A stretch of 13,510 bases of DNA, from NCBI GenBank assembly GCA_029942065.1, contig JAPYTY010000032.1:1-13510 (forward strand), written 5' to 3'. Made by a program: the position numbers and the translations under genes. Positions 7,815-13,510 of this stretch are shown here, piece by piece (position 1 is the first letter of the stretch; each line of letters starts with the position of its first letter). The notes beneath the pieces were generated by a model. It did no database searches. It saw nothing but the letters and a program-made list of their open reading frames with translations, and was not told the DNA's origin. The DNA comes from Acidobacteriota bacterium. Lineage in GTDB: Bacteria > Acidobacteriota > UBA6911 > RPQK01 > JADFOI01.

Positions 7815-8030
7815 TTACAGTTCCAGTGATCGGGGCAGCAGAACCCGGATTCCTCCACCTCCCATGCGGATAGTTCTAGTGTACCAAATGGCCCGGGACA
7901 GCTGCATGGCGGAGTCCAGCAACAGCTGACTGGTGCAGCTGTTGCAACTCGAAATCTCGTTATCAGGGCATCGAGCGGCAATAATCTGAATGAGGGTGGA
8001 AGAATCCTCACTCAGGCCGCGAAAAGCCAT
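7815..8030 (-). CDS. Doubtful small ORF overlapping the 3' end of the prenyltransferase gene (71 aa)
   Basis: I do not recognise this ORF. It would start at ATG 8030 inside the end of the prenyltransferase gene, overlapping it by 19 bases, and run 71 residues to TAA. The predicted peptide has three Cys in the block CPDNEISSCNSC, a Leu-rich stretch SQLLLDSAMQLSRAIW and a basic end with GGGG. There is no Shine-Dalgarno before the ATG, so translation would depend on coupling to the upstream gene. A strong inverted repeat (7919-7945) lies within it, which argues for non-coding sequence. Treat it as hypothetical; the region may be plain 3' untranslated sequence. Confidence 0.2.
   Translation of the reverse strand: MAFRGLSEDSSTLIQIIAARCPDNEISSCNSCTSQLLLDSAMQLSRAIWYTRTIRMGGGGIRVLLPRSLEL
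7919..7945. repeat. Perfect 10-bp inverted repeat with 7-base loop
   Basis: GCAACAGCTG and CAGCTGTTGC flank ACTGGTG. It lies about 70 bases past the prenyltransferase stop. No T-tract follows on either strand, so it is not a classic intrinsic terminator. It could be a transcript-end stabiliser, a protein-binding palindrome, or coincidence within the small ORF. Confidence 0.5.
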
Positions 8031-8869
8031 AAATCGAGGCTGACAAAGGTGAACAGGACCAGGCTGATAAATCCGTTGAGGGTAAAAAAGGCGGCATCGA
8101 GCCGGCTCAGATCGTCGGGGCGCACTAAGTTGTGCTCGTAAATCAATCCGATCGCCACCAGAGCCAGACCGACCCAACTGAACAGGGAGAGCCTGAAGTA
8201 GAAAAAAGATGCCATGAGGCAGGCCATCATGATCACATGAGATAAGGCGGACAGCCGCAGTGCTGTCTTGATGCCCCATTTACTGGGAAGCGAAAATCGG
8301 CCCAGTTTTCGATCGAACTCGCAGTCCTGACAGGAGTAGATGATGTCAAACCCTCCCACCCAGAAAAGGACCGCCGTCGCCACATAGAACGGGGCCAGGT
8401 CCAGTTCTCCGCGCACAGCGATCCAACCCCCGACCGGGGCAATGGCCAGGGCCAGGCCCAGAATGAGGTGAGAGAAGGCGGTAAACCTCTTGGTGTAGCT
8501 ATAGGCCAGGATGATAGCCAGGGCGAAGGGCGACAGCCTGAAGGCCAGATTATTGAGCATCCAGGCCGAAGTCAGGAACAACAAGGCGCTTGCCAGGATG
8601 AACAGGCCCACGAATCGGATGCTGAGCAATCCCTGAGGCAGCGCCCGACTCCGGGTTCGCGGATTGAGCCGGTCATCTTCACGGTCCACCAGCCGATTAA
8701 ACGCCATGGCGGCGCTGCGGGCTCCCACCATGGCCGCCATGATCCAAAAGCTGGTCTCCCATCCTGGGAAACCGCGAGCGGCCAGAAAAGCACCCAAGAA
8801 GGCAAAGGGGAGAGCAAAGACCGTGTGCTCGAACTTGATGGATTCCAGAACAACCAGCAGGATTTTCAT
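8012..8869 (-). CDS. UbiA-family polyprenyltransferase, probably MqnP-like
   Basis: Integral membrane enzyme that transfers a polyprenyl chain from its diphosphate to an aromatic acid, a step of quinone synthesis. 285 residues, mostly hydrophobic, with about eight or nine membrane helices. Both Asp-rich diphosphate/magnesium motifs are visible: NRLVDREDDRLNPRT at 58-72 (Asn58, Asp62, Asp66) and DIIYSCQDCEFD at 175-186 (Asp175, Tyr178, Gln181, Asp182, Asp186). The FNRLVDRxxDxxNPRT and GFDxIYxxQDxEFD wording matches the UbiA-like branch used with the futalosine menaquinone pathway (MqnP) better than classical UbiA or MenA, but no other menaquinone gene is in the window to prove it. Start ATG 8869 lacks a clear Shine-Dalgarno. 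It is divergent from the hydantoinase B gene. Confidence 0.88.
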   Translation of the reverse strand: MKILLVVLESIKFEHTVFALPFAFLGAFLAARGFPGWETSFWIMAAMVGARSAAMAFNRLVDREDDRLNPRTRSRALPQGLLSIRFVGLFILASALLFLTSAWMLNNLAFRLSPFALAIILAYSYTKRFTAFSHLILGLALAIAPVGGWIAVRGELDLAPFYVATAVLFWVGGFDIIYSCQDCEFDRKLGRFSLPSKWGIKTALRLSALSHVIMMACLMASFFYFRLSLFSWVGLALVAIGLIYEHNLVRPDDLSRLDAAFFTLNGFISLVLFTFVSLDLWLFAA

Positions 8870-9010
8870 GCAAAGATCGGAGGGGAATTATATCACGCTC
8901 CGCCATGGAGTCTGCCGTCTCTTGTGCTATTCTAACTGGGTTAACGAGTGAATCCAGGCAAGCCCGATTGATGATGAATCCTTCGGGAAGGGAAAAAAGG
9001 ACTCTGTACT

Positions 9011-10600
9011 ATGTCAGAATCTTATCACCCCATCAAAGTGGAACTTTACCGGAATCTTTTCGCCTCGGTGGACCAGGGGATGGGTACGGTTTTGCGGCGT
9101 ACGGCTTTCTCTCCCAATATCAAGGAGCGAAGGGATTATTCGTGTGCCCTGTTTGACGGCCAGGGTGAAGTGGTCGCCATGGGGGATCACATGCCCGTCC
9201 ATCTGGGATCAATGCCGCTTTCGGTTCGGGCCGTCATCGAGGCGTATCCTTTGTACCCGGGCGATATCGTCATCCTGAATGATCCTTTCTCGGGAGGGAC
9301 CCACCTTCCTGATATCACCATGGTGGCTCCTGTCTACGAGCCTTCGGATGTGAGCAGGCCGGTGGCTTTCGTGGCCTGCCGGGCACACCACTCGGATGTA
9401 GGTGGATTAACTCCGGGTTCGATGCCCTTGAGCCGCAGTATTTTTCAGGAAGGAATTCGAATGCCTCCCCTGAAGCTGTACGAGAGAGGGAAATTGAACC
9501 AGGATTTGCTGCGTTTCATCCTTTACAACGTGCGAACACCCATCGAGCGAGAGGGGGATCTGGCCGCGCAGGTGGGTTCGTTGAAGGTGGGCGAGAAACG
9601 GGTGTTGGGTCTTGTGGAGAGAAATGGGAGGCCCGAGGTCGAGACTTACATGAATGCCCTCCAGAGCTATGGTGAAAGGGTCACCAAGCAGTTGATCTCC
9701 GAAATTCCGGATGGGAGCTATCGGGCTGAAGATGTACTGGATGACGATGGAACCGAGGAGGAATCCTCCAAGGCAAGAACCATCGACATACGAGTGTGTA
9801 TCGAGGTTCGCGGCGACCAGATGAGAATCGATTTTGAGGGGTCGCACCAGCAGGTGCCCGGCTGTGTCAATGCGGTGAAAGCCATCACTCTCTCAGCTGT
9901 GTACTATGTGCTTCGATGTCTCCTGTCCGATGAATCTCCCACCAGCGCCGGGTTGTTGCGCCCCGTACGGGTGGTCACTCCCGCGCGAAGCGTGGTGGAT
10001 GCGGTTTATCCGGCTGCCACGGCTGGAGGAAATGTGGAGACCTCACAACGCATCGTGGATGTCCTGCTCAAGGCTCTCCAGCCGGCCCTGCCCGAGAAAA
10101 TCCCGGCGGCAAGCAGTGGGACCATGAACAATCTGACGCTGGGCGGAACCGATCCGACCACAGGACAGGCTTTTTCCTACTATGAGACCACCGGAGGCGG
10201 GATGGGAGCCAGTCCTCAGTCCAATGGAGACAGCGGCATTCACACTCACATGAGCAATACCATGAACACGCCAATTGAGGCCCTGGAATCGAGTTTGCCG
10301 GTTCGCGTCAGGGAATATCGGCTGCGCAGGAGGTCCGGAGGCCAGGGAAAATTTCGTGGAGGTGATGGTATTGTGAGAAGCTTGGAAATGCTGACGGAAT
10401 GCCAGGTCACGGTATTGTCGGACCGCCGTCGCTGTCCTCCCTACGGCTTGGCCAGCGGAACTCCCGGGAAGATGGGAAGCAACTTCGTGATCATCAAGGG
10501 ACGACGCAAGAAGCTTCCGGGAAAGTTCTCCGTTTCTCTCGCGCCGGGAGAAATCGTACGCATCGAAACCCCCGGAGGAGGGGGCTGGGGGCGAAGGTGA
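9011..10600 (+). CDS. Hydantoinase B/oxoprolinase family protein (HyuB-like)
   Basis: 529 residues, the usual length of a HyuB subunit. The N-terminal block VELYRNLFASVDQGMGTVLR, then RDYSCALFDGQGEVVAMGDH with MPVHLGSMPLSV, ILNDPFSGGTHLPDIT, CRAHHSDVGGLTPGSMP, the central GNVETSQRI, and the end motif TPGGGGWGRR are all family hallmarks (Hydantoinase_B domain over nearly the whole length). Characterised relatives hydrolyse or carboxylate substrates with ATP, together with a HyuA subunit (N-methylhydantoinase, acetophenone carboxylase, caprolactamase) or as one half of fused 5-oxoprolinase. The substrate cannot be told here. AAAGGA sits 9 bases before the ATG. No HyuA gene adjoins it: a divergent prenyltransferase lies upstream and a repeat mosaic with mnmA downstream. 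The partner must be elsewhere or absent. Confidence 0.92.
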   Translation: MSESYHPIKVELYRNLFASVDQGMGTVLRRTAFSPNIKERRDYSCALFDGQGEVVAMGDHMPVHLGSMPLSVRAVIEAYPLYPGDIVILNDPFSGGTHLPDITMVAPVYEPSDVSRPVAFVACRAHHSDVGGLTPGSMPLSRSIFQEGIRMPPLKLYERGKLNQDLLRFILYNVRTPIEREGDLAAQVGSLKVGEKRVLGLVERNGRPEVETYMNALQSYGERVTKQLISEIPDGSYRAEDVLDDDGTEEESSKARTIDIRVCIEVRGDQMRIDFEGSHQQVPGCVNAVKAITLSAVYYVLRCLLSDESPTSAGLLRPVRVVTPARSVVDAVYPAATAGGNVETSQRIVDVLLKALQPALPEKIPAASSGTMNNLTLGGTDPTTGQAFSYYETTGGGMGASPQSNGDSGIHTHMSNTMNTPIEALESSLPVRVREYRLRRRSGGQGKFRGGDGIVRSLEMLTECQVTVLSDRRRCPPYGLASGTPGKMGSNFVIIKGRRKKLPGKFSVSLAPGEIVRIETPGGGGWGRR

Positions 10601-10612
10601 GGGGAAGGAAGA

Positions 10613-10633
10613 CAGAAGGCAGAAGGCAGAATG
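10613..10633 (+). repeat. Period-7 tandem repeat CAGAAGG
   Basis: CAGAAGG, CAGAAGG, CAGAATG in direct succession, starting about 13 bases after the hyuB-like stop. Looks like a decaying microsatellite. Confidence 0.6.
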
Positions 10634-10648
10634 AAGAGTCCGGAAGGT

Positions 10649-10662
10649 GGGAGGCGCCTCAG
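10649..10662. repeat. GGGAGGCGCCTCAG repeat, copy 1
   Basis: A 14-base direct repeat whose core GAGGCGCCTC is a perfect 10-bp palindrome. An identical copy lies at 10785-10798, and the sequences after both (ending near CGCCTG and CACCTG) keep partial similarity, suggesting a longer decayed repeat. Confidence 0.65.
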
Positions 10663-10684
10663 TGCGCCGATTCCGGGTCGCCTG

Positions 10685-10698
10685 CACCACAAAGACAC
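10685..10698 (-). repeat. Shortened copy of the period-8 GTGTCTTTGTG repeat
   Basis: On the minus strand it reads GTGTCTTTGTGGTG, matching 4780-4800 except for one missing 8-base unit. It links the two intergenic repeat regions. Confidence 0.5.
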
Positions 10699-10716
10699 GC
10701 CGTGTCAGAAAATTGA

Positions 10717-10737
10717 AATCCTGAATCCTGAATTCTG
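10717..10737 (+). repeat. Period-7 tandem repeat AATCCTG
   Basis: AATCCTG, AATCCTG, AATTCTG in succession, followed by an AT-rich tract with repeated TTCGAA. The period is the same as in the CAGAAGG tract 84 bases upstream, but the unit differs. Confidence 0.55.
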
Positions 10738-10784
10738 ATTGGAAGCTGTTTCGAATTTGGGAATTCGGATTTCGAAATTTCTTC

Positions 10785-10798
10785 GGGAGGCGCCTCAG
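10785..10798. repeat. GGGAGGCGCCTCAG repeat, copy 2
   Basis: Identical to 10649-10662, in the same orientation 136 bases downstream, with the perfect palindromic core GAGGCGCCTC. Confidence 0.65.
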
Positions 10799-10888
10799 GC
10801 CCCGAATCACCTGCCCGCCGGTTTCACAATCCATGGTAAGAAGATAAACTCGACGACGGGGGAAGTCTGAAACCAATGGCCTCCTCTG

Positions 10889-10908
10889 GACGTATTCACA
10901 CATAGGCG
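10889..10908 (+). repeat. 20-base direct repeat, copy 1
   Basis: GACGTATTCACACATAGGCG, identical to 11017-11036. The two copies are in the same orientation 128 bases apart and bracket the TTGTAG palindrome at 10939-10964. Confidence 0.8.
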
Positions 10909-10938
10909 GGAGCGCATGCATTTCACGTTGGCACCATT

Positions 10939-10964
10939 TTGTAGAGGCCGCTCTGTGAGCGGCC
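10939..10964 (+). repeat. REP-like palindrome, TTGTAG family, copy C
   Basis: TTGTAG then a hairpin GGCCGCTC-TGT-GAGCGGCC, an 8-bp stem with a 3-base loop. The core matches copy B at 4705-4728 closely. It lies between the two 20-base direct repeats. Confidence 0.65.
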
Positions 10965-11016
10965 CTCGAAAAATCCTGATCGAAGCCTATCCGATCGAAA
11001 CCTTCGAGGTGCCCCT

Positions 11017-11036
11017 GACGTATTCACACATAGGCG
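11017..11036 (+). repeat. 20-base direct repeat, copy 2, abutting the mnmA start
   Basis: Identical to 10889-10908. Its last bases, AGGCG, end 7 bases before the mnmA ATG, so the repeat itself may supply the weak Shine-Dalgarno of that gene. Confidence 0.8.
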
Positions 11037-11043
11037 TGAACCT

Positions 11044-12177
11044 ATGAGACGAGTCTTGTTGGCAATGAGTGGTGGAGTGGACAGTTCAACTGCGGCTGTG
11101 ATCCTGAAGGATCAGGGCTATGATGTGGTGGGTTGTACCATGCAGCTGTGGGACTATCGCCGTAATCCTCAAAAAGACGGTAAGCCTCAGTTTGGCCGGT
11201 GCTGCTCCCTGGATGACGTCCATGATGCCCGGCGGGTGGCCGAGAAGCTGGGATTTCCCTTCTACGTGATCAATTTGCAGGAGCAGTTCGAGCGAACCGT
11301 TATCGAGCCGTTTATCACCGATTATCTGGAGGGCAAGACTCCTATCCCCTGCACTCGATGCAACACCTTCCTGAAATTCGACCAGCTATTGGTTTTCGCC
11401 CGGAAGATCGGCATTGATCAGGTGGCCACCGGTCACTATGCCCGGGTCAGCCGTCAACCCGACCAGGACTATGTCCTGATGAAAAGCCGACACCCCGCTA
11501 AGGACCAGTCTTACTATCTTTTTGAGCTCACCCAGGAGCAACTGGCCTCGATTCAGTTTCCGGTGGGGGATTATGAAAAGTCAAAGGTGCGAAAAATAGC
11601 CGGCTCATCCGGACTCGGTACCGCCGAGAAGGAGGAGAGCCAGGAGATCTGTTTCGTCCCCGACGGGAACTATGGACGTTTTATTGAACGTCATGCCGGA
11701 GAAGTCAATGAGATGCTGCTTCCGATTTTGGAAAAATCGGCCCAGCCAGGGCCCATACTTTTCAAAGATGGCACCCCGATGGGAACCCATTCCGGCCTCT
11801 ATAACTTTACGGTGGGTCAGCGCCGAGGTCTGGGGATCGCTCATTCCCGGCCCCTTTATGTGTTGAGACTCAACGTCCAGCACAATACCCTCACCGTCGG
11901 TTACCGCGAAGACCTCTACAGTCAGGGGTTGACGGCGGATCGTATCAACTGGGTTTCCGGACCGGTTCCCGAGAAACCGGTCAAGGCCCGTGTCCGGATT
12001 CGATCCCGGCACCAGGAGGCTCCGGCCACCATCACCCTGAACCAGAGCAACGGCTCCGGGTGGCAGGCCAGGGTTCTGTTCGAGGCTCCTCAGATGTCGG
12101 TGACCCCCGGGCAGGCGGCTGTCTTTTACCAGGGGGAGCGGGTTCTGGGTGGGGGCTGGATCACAGGGAGGATCTAG
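11044..12177 (+). CDS. mnmA: tRNA-specific 2-thiouridylase MnmA
   Basis: Adds the 2-thio group to U34 in the wobble position of tRNA-Lys, -Glu and -Gln, using ATP to adenylate the base and sulfur relayed from a cysteine desulfurase. 377 residues, full length. The PP-loop SGGVDSS is at residues 9-15, and ATGHYAR at 128-134 is also typical. Cys106 in PCTRCN aligns with E. coli Cys102, and Cys203 in EESQEICFV aligns with E. coli Cys199. Cys103 stands where E. coli has Asp99, giving the CxxC variant, and these three cysteines could hold an iron-sulfur cluster as proposed for this family; that is inference. The C-terminal beta-barrel ends in GQAAVFYQGERVLGGGWI. Start ATG 11044 follows a weak AGGCG that belongs to a direct repeat. 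The TAG stop is one base before the lpxB start. Confidence 0.97.
   Translation: MRRVLLAMSGGVDSSTAAVILKDQGYDVVGCTMQLWDYRRNPQKDGKPQFGRCCSLDDVHDARRVAEKLGFPFYVINLQEQFERTVIEPFITDYLEGKTPIPCTRCNTFLKFDQLLVFARKIGIDQVATGHYARVSRQPDQDYVLMKSRHPAKDQSYYLFELTQEQLASIQFPVGDYEKSKVRKIAGSSGLGTAEKEESQEICFVPDGNYGRFIERHAGEVNEMLLPILEKSAQPGPILFKDGTPMGTHSGLYNFTVGQRRGLGIAHSRPLYVLRLNVQHNTLTVGYREDLYSQGLTADRINWVSGPVPEKPVKARVRIRSRHQEAPATITLNQSNGSGWQARVLFEAPQMSVTPGQAAVFYQGERVLGGGWITGRI
12166..12171 (+). promoter_or_regulatory. Ribosome binding site choosing the lpxB TTG start
   Basis: GGGAGG within the last mnmA codons lies 7 bases before TTG at 12179. A GTG further upstream at 12149 would add ten residues (Gly and Ser rich) not seen in the family, so TTG is preferred. 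Confidence 0.7.
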
Positions 12178-12178
12178 T

Positions 12179-13342
12179 TTGGCTTCTCGAAGTTTTCCGG
12201 TTCTGGTGGTCACGGGGGAGACCTCCGGGGAGCAGCATGCGGCCGGGCTGATCGGGCAAATCGAGGCCCGGAACCCGGATTGGAAGGTCCAGTGGTTTGG
12301 CAGCGGCGGCCCGCAAATGGCTGCTGCCGGCGTCCAATTGCTGGAGGATGTCTCCCAGCTGGCTGCCGTAGGACCCTGGGAAGCACTCTCTCAGATGGGG
12401 ACCTACTGGGCGTTGTACCGCCGGATTCTCTCGGAAGTGGGCCGGCGTCGACCGAAGCTGGCCATCCTGGTGGATTTTCCGGAGTTCAACCTGAAGCTGG
12501 CCCGTCGTCTCAAGAAGATGAAGGTGCCGGTTTGCTACTTTATCGGGCCCCAGGTGTGGGCCTGGCGTCCCGGTCGCATCAACCAGATCAAACGGTGGGT
12601 GGATTTGATGTTGGTGATTTTTCCTTTCGAGCAGGACTACTATCGCCAAAGAGGGATTGACGCCCACTATGTGGGAAACCCTTCTATCGGTCTGAGAAAG
12701 CTGCTGAGAGAATTCCAAAACGGATCCAGTCCAGGACCGGAATCTTCCCAGCCCCCGATGGTCGCCCTTTTGCCGGGAAGCCGCCGGAAAGAGGTGGAAA
12801 GTATTTTACCCGTTCAGCTGGATGCGGCGGCCTGGGTGGCTCGGCACCATCCGGTTCGATTCGAGGTGAGCAAGGCTCCGGCCATTCCAGTCACTCAGCT
12901 CGAGTCTGTTTACCAGGCCTGGCAGAAACGGGGCAACCCGGCCCTTGAACTGGAGATTCAGGAGGAGGAGGCCTCTCGCCTGCTCTCCCGGGCACGGTGT
13001 GCTATCGTTAAGAGTGGTACTTCAACTTTGGAGGCAACCATTCTTAACGTCCCTTTTGCCATGGTTTACCGTATTTCTCGTCCCAGCTGGTATCTGGCGC
13101 GACCGCTGGTGCAGGTCGATACCTATTGCCTGGCCAATCTCATTGCCGAGGAGAGGATCGTCCCTGAATTCGTGCAGGACCAGGCCACGGGAGCCAATAT
13201 TGGATCTTATCTGCTCGAGCTCCTGCAGGACCCAGGCCGGCGAGACCAGGTACGAACCCAATTAGAACTGGTGTCAAGGAAGCTGGGAGAGCAAAATGCT
13301 TATCAGGAGAGTGCCAAACAGGTGGGTCGGCTACTTTCTTGA
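12179..13342 (+). CDS. lpxB: Lipid-A-disaccharide synthase
   Basis: Peripheral membrane glycosyltransferase (family GT19) that joins UDP-2,3-diacylglucosamine and lipid X to form the lipid A disaccharide, so the organism makes lipopolysaccharide or a related outer membrane lipid. 387 residues from TTG, usual size. Visible motifs: VTGETSGEQHAAGLI at 11-25 (family norm GExSGDxHGA, here with Glu for Asp); LVDFPEFN at 97-104, with Asp99 matching the essential Asp98 of the Haemophilus enzyme; YFIGPQVWAWRPGR at 120-133; YVGNP at 164-168 (usual YVGHP); LLPGSRRKEV at 198-206 with Arg202; SGTSTLEATI at 279-288; and LIAEERIVPEFVQ at 321-333. It follows mnmA by one base, which suggests co-translation; the usual lpxD-fabZ-lpxA neighbours are not visible. 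Confidence 0.95.
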   Translation: MASRSFPVLVVTGETSGEQHAAGLIGQIEARNPDWKVQWFGSGGPQMAAAGVQLLEDVSQLAAVGPWEALSQMGTYWALYRRILSEVGRRRPKLAILVDFPEFNLKLARRLKKMKVPVCYFIGPQVWAWRPGRINQIKRWVDLMLVIFPFEQDYYRQRGIDAHYVGNPSIGLRKLLREFQNGSSPGPESSQPPMVALLPGSRRKEVESILPVQLDAAAWVARHHPVRFEVSKAPAIPVTQLESVYQAWQKRGNPALELEIQEEEASRLLSRARCAIVKSGTSTLEATILNVPFAMVYRISRPSWYLARPLVQVDTYCLANLIAEERIVPEFVQDQATGANIGSYLLELLQDPGRRDQVRTQLELVSRKLGEQNAYQESAKQVGRLLS

Positions 13343-13424
13343 TAGGTTTAGTGCCTCGTTCCATAAATACGATGATGTTTGCTGATGGGTCTTGTGAGGC
13401 GAGGTCAAGGAGCGAGGAGGAGGC

Positions 13425-13438
13425 GATGTCCGGACATC
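13425..13438. repeat. Perfect 14-bp palindrome downstream of lpxB
   Basis: GATGTCCGGACATC is self-complementary over 14 bases with no loop. It lies in gene-free sequence 83 bases after the lpxB stop, flanked by GAGGAGGAGGC and CGACGACGAGCG, which gives a purine-rich/GAC-rich mosaic. No T-tract follows, so it is not a standard terminator. A frame from ATG 13375 is open to the window edge but has repeat-like, Arg/Glu/Ser/Gly-rich content, so it is not called as a gene. Confidence 0.5.
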
Positions 13439-13510
13439 ACCGACGACGAGCGACACAGAGATCACCCACAACCCCCATTAGCCCGAAGGGTGGCGGCGGG
13501 ACGGCTGTCT

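Larger units (their letters stand above)
10601..11043. other. Intergenic repeat mosaic between hyuB-like gene and mnmA
   Basis: 443 bases with no credible gene; a long minus-strand frame crosses it but is built from the repeats and the antisense of the hyuB-like gene. Order of elements: period-7 CAGAAGG (10613-10633), GAGGCGCCTC palindrome (10649-10662), GTGTCTTTGTGGTG on the minus strand (10685-10698), period-7 AATCCTG (10717-10737), TTCGAA-rich tract (10750-10780), second GAGGCGCCTC palindrome (10785-10798), and two 20-base direct repeats flanking a TTGTAG palindrome (10889-11036). No clear promoter for mnmA was found. Confidence 0.75.

Noticed and set aside
8468..8935. 155-codon plus-strand frame antisense to the prenyltransferase gene
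   Set aside because: The opposite strand has a complete enzyme with both Asp-rich motifs; the plus frame is a charged, Gln/Glu/Gly-rich shadow.
8870..9010. Divergent promoters between the prenyltransferase and hydantoinase B genes
   Set aside because: I found no convincing -35/-10 pair on either strand; promoters must exist nearby but cannot be placed from the sequence.
10043..10921. 292-codon minus-strand open frame
   Set aside because: It runs antisense through the hydantoinase B gene and then translates the intergenic repeats. No family motif or ribosome binding site, and the product is low-complexity with Arg/Ser/Pro bias.
10889..11036. CRISPR array from the 20-base repeats
   Set aside because: Only two copies, 108 bases apart edge to edge, with a palindromic element and no regular spacers between them and no cas genes nearby.
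10889..11036. Insertion sequence with target duplication
   Set aside because: The bracketed 108 bases encode no transposase and show no terminal inverted repeats next to the 20-base copies; a longer-than-usual target duplication would be needed. Kept only as one possible reading.

Overview
The window reads as chromosomal DNA of a Gram-negative (diderm) bacterium. It carries lpxB (lipid A synthesis), a type IV pilus locus and the housekeeping genes rpoB/rpoC. The RpoC N-terminal wording, the Cys-free short pilin and the pilC-pilS-pilA order suggest an Acidobacteriota member or a neighbouring deep lineage. That placement is inference from family resemblance, not a search result. Stop codons of the intact genes are TAA, TGA and TAG, so the standard bacterial code applies.

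Layout. (1) 1-4513, plus strand: the 3' end of rpoB, then a complete rpoC of 1391 codons with a TTG start. (2) 4514-4934: a gene-free stretch holding a hairpin just after rpoC, several REP-like palindromes, a degenerate period-8 repeat, and a strong terminator belonging to the convergent pilin gene. (3) 4935-7660, minus strand: a type IV pilus block in the order pilC, pilS, pilA. pilC and pilA look intact. pilS is broken twice: an in-frame TAG lies in its membrane domain, and its reading frame loses homology right after the H-box region, at the upstream edge of pilA. The ATPase domain and the expected pilR regulator are absent. (4) 8012-8869, minus strand: a UbiA-type prenyltransferase, most like the menaquinone-pathway (MqnP-like) branch, with a doubtful Cys-containing small ORF at its 3' end. 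(5) 9011-10600, plus strand: a complete hydantoinase B/oxoprolinase-family protein with no HyuA partner next to it. (6) 10601-11043: a repeat mosaic sharing two repeat families with the 4514-4860 region. (7) 11044-13342, plus strand: mnmA (tRNA U34 2-thiolation) followed after one base by lpxB, a two-gene translationally spaced unit. (8) 13343-13510: non-coding sequence with a perfect 14-bp palindrome.

The most interesting points are the doubly damaged pilS and the junction that appears to have removed pilR and half of a sigma-54-like promoter ahead of pilA, and the two intergenic regions built from shared palindromic and short-period repeats. I found no CRISPR array, tRNA, rRNA, complete insertion sequence or evident new defence system.
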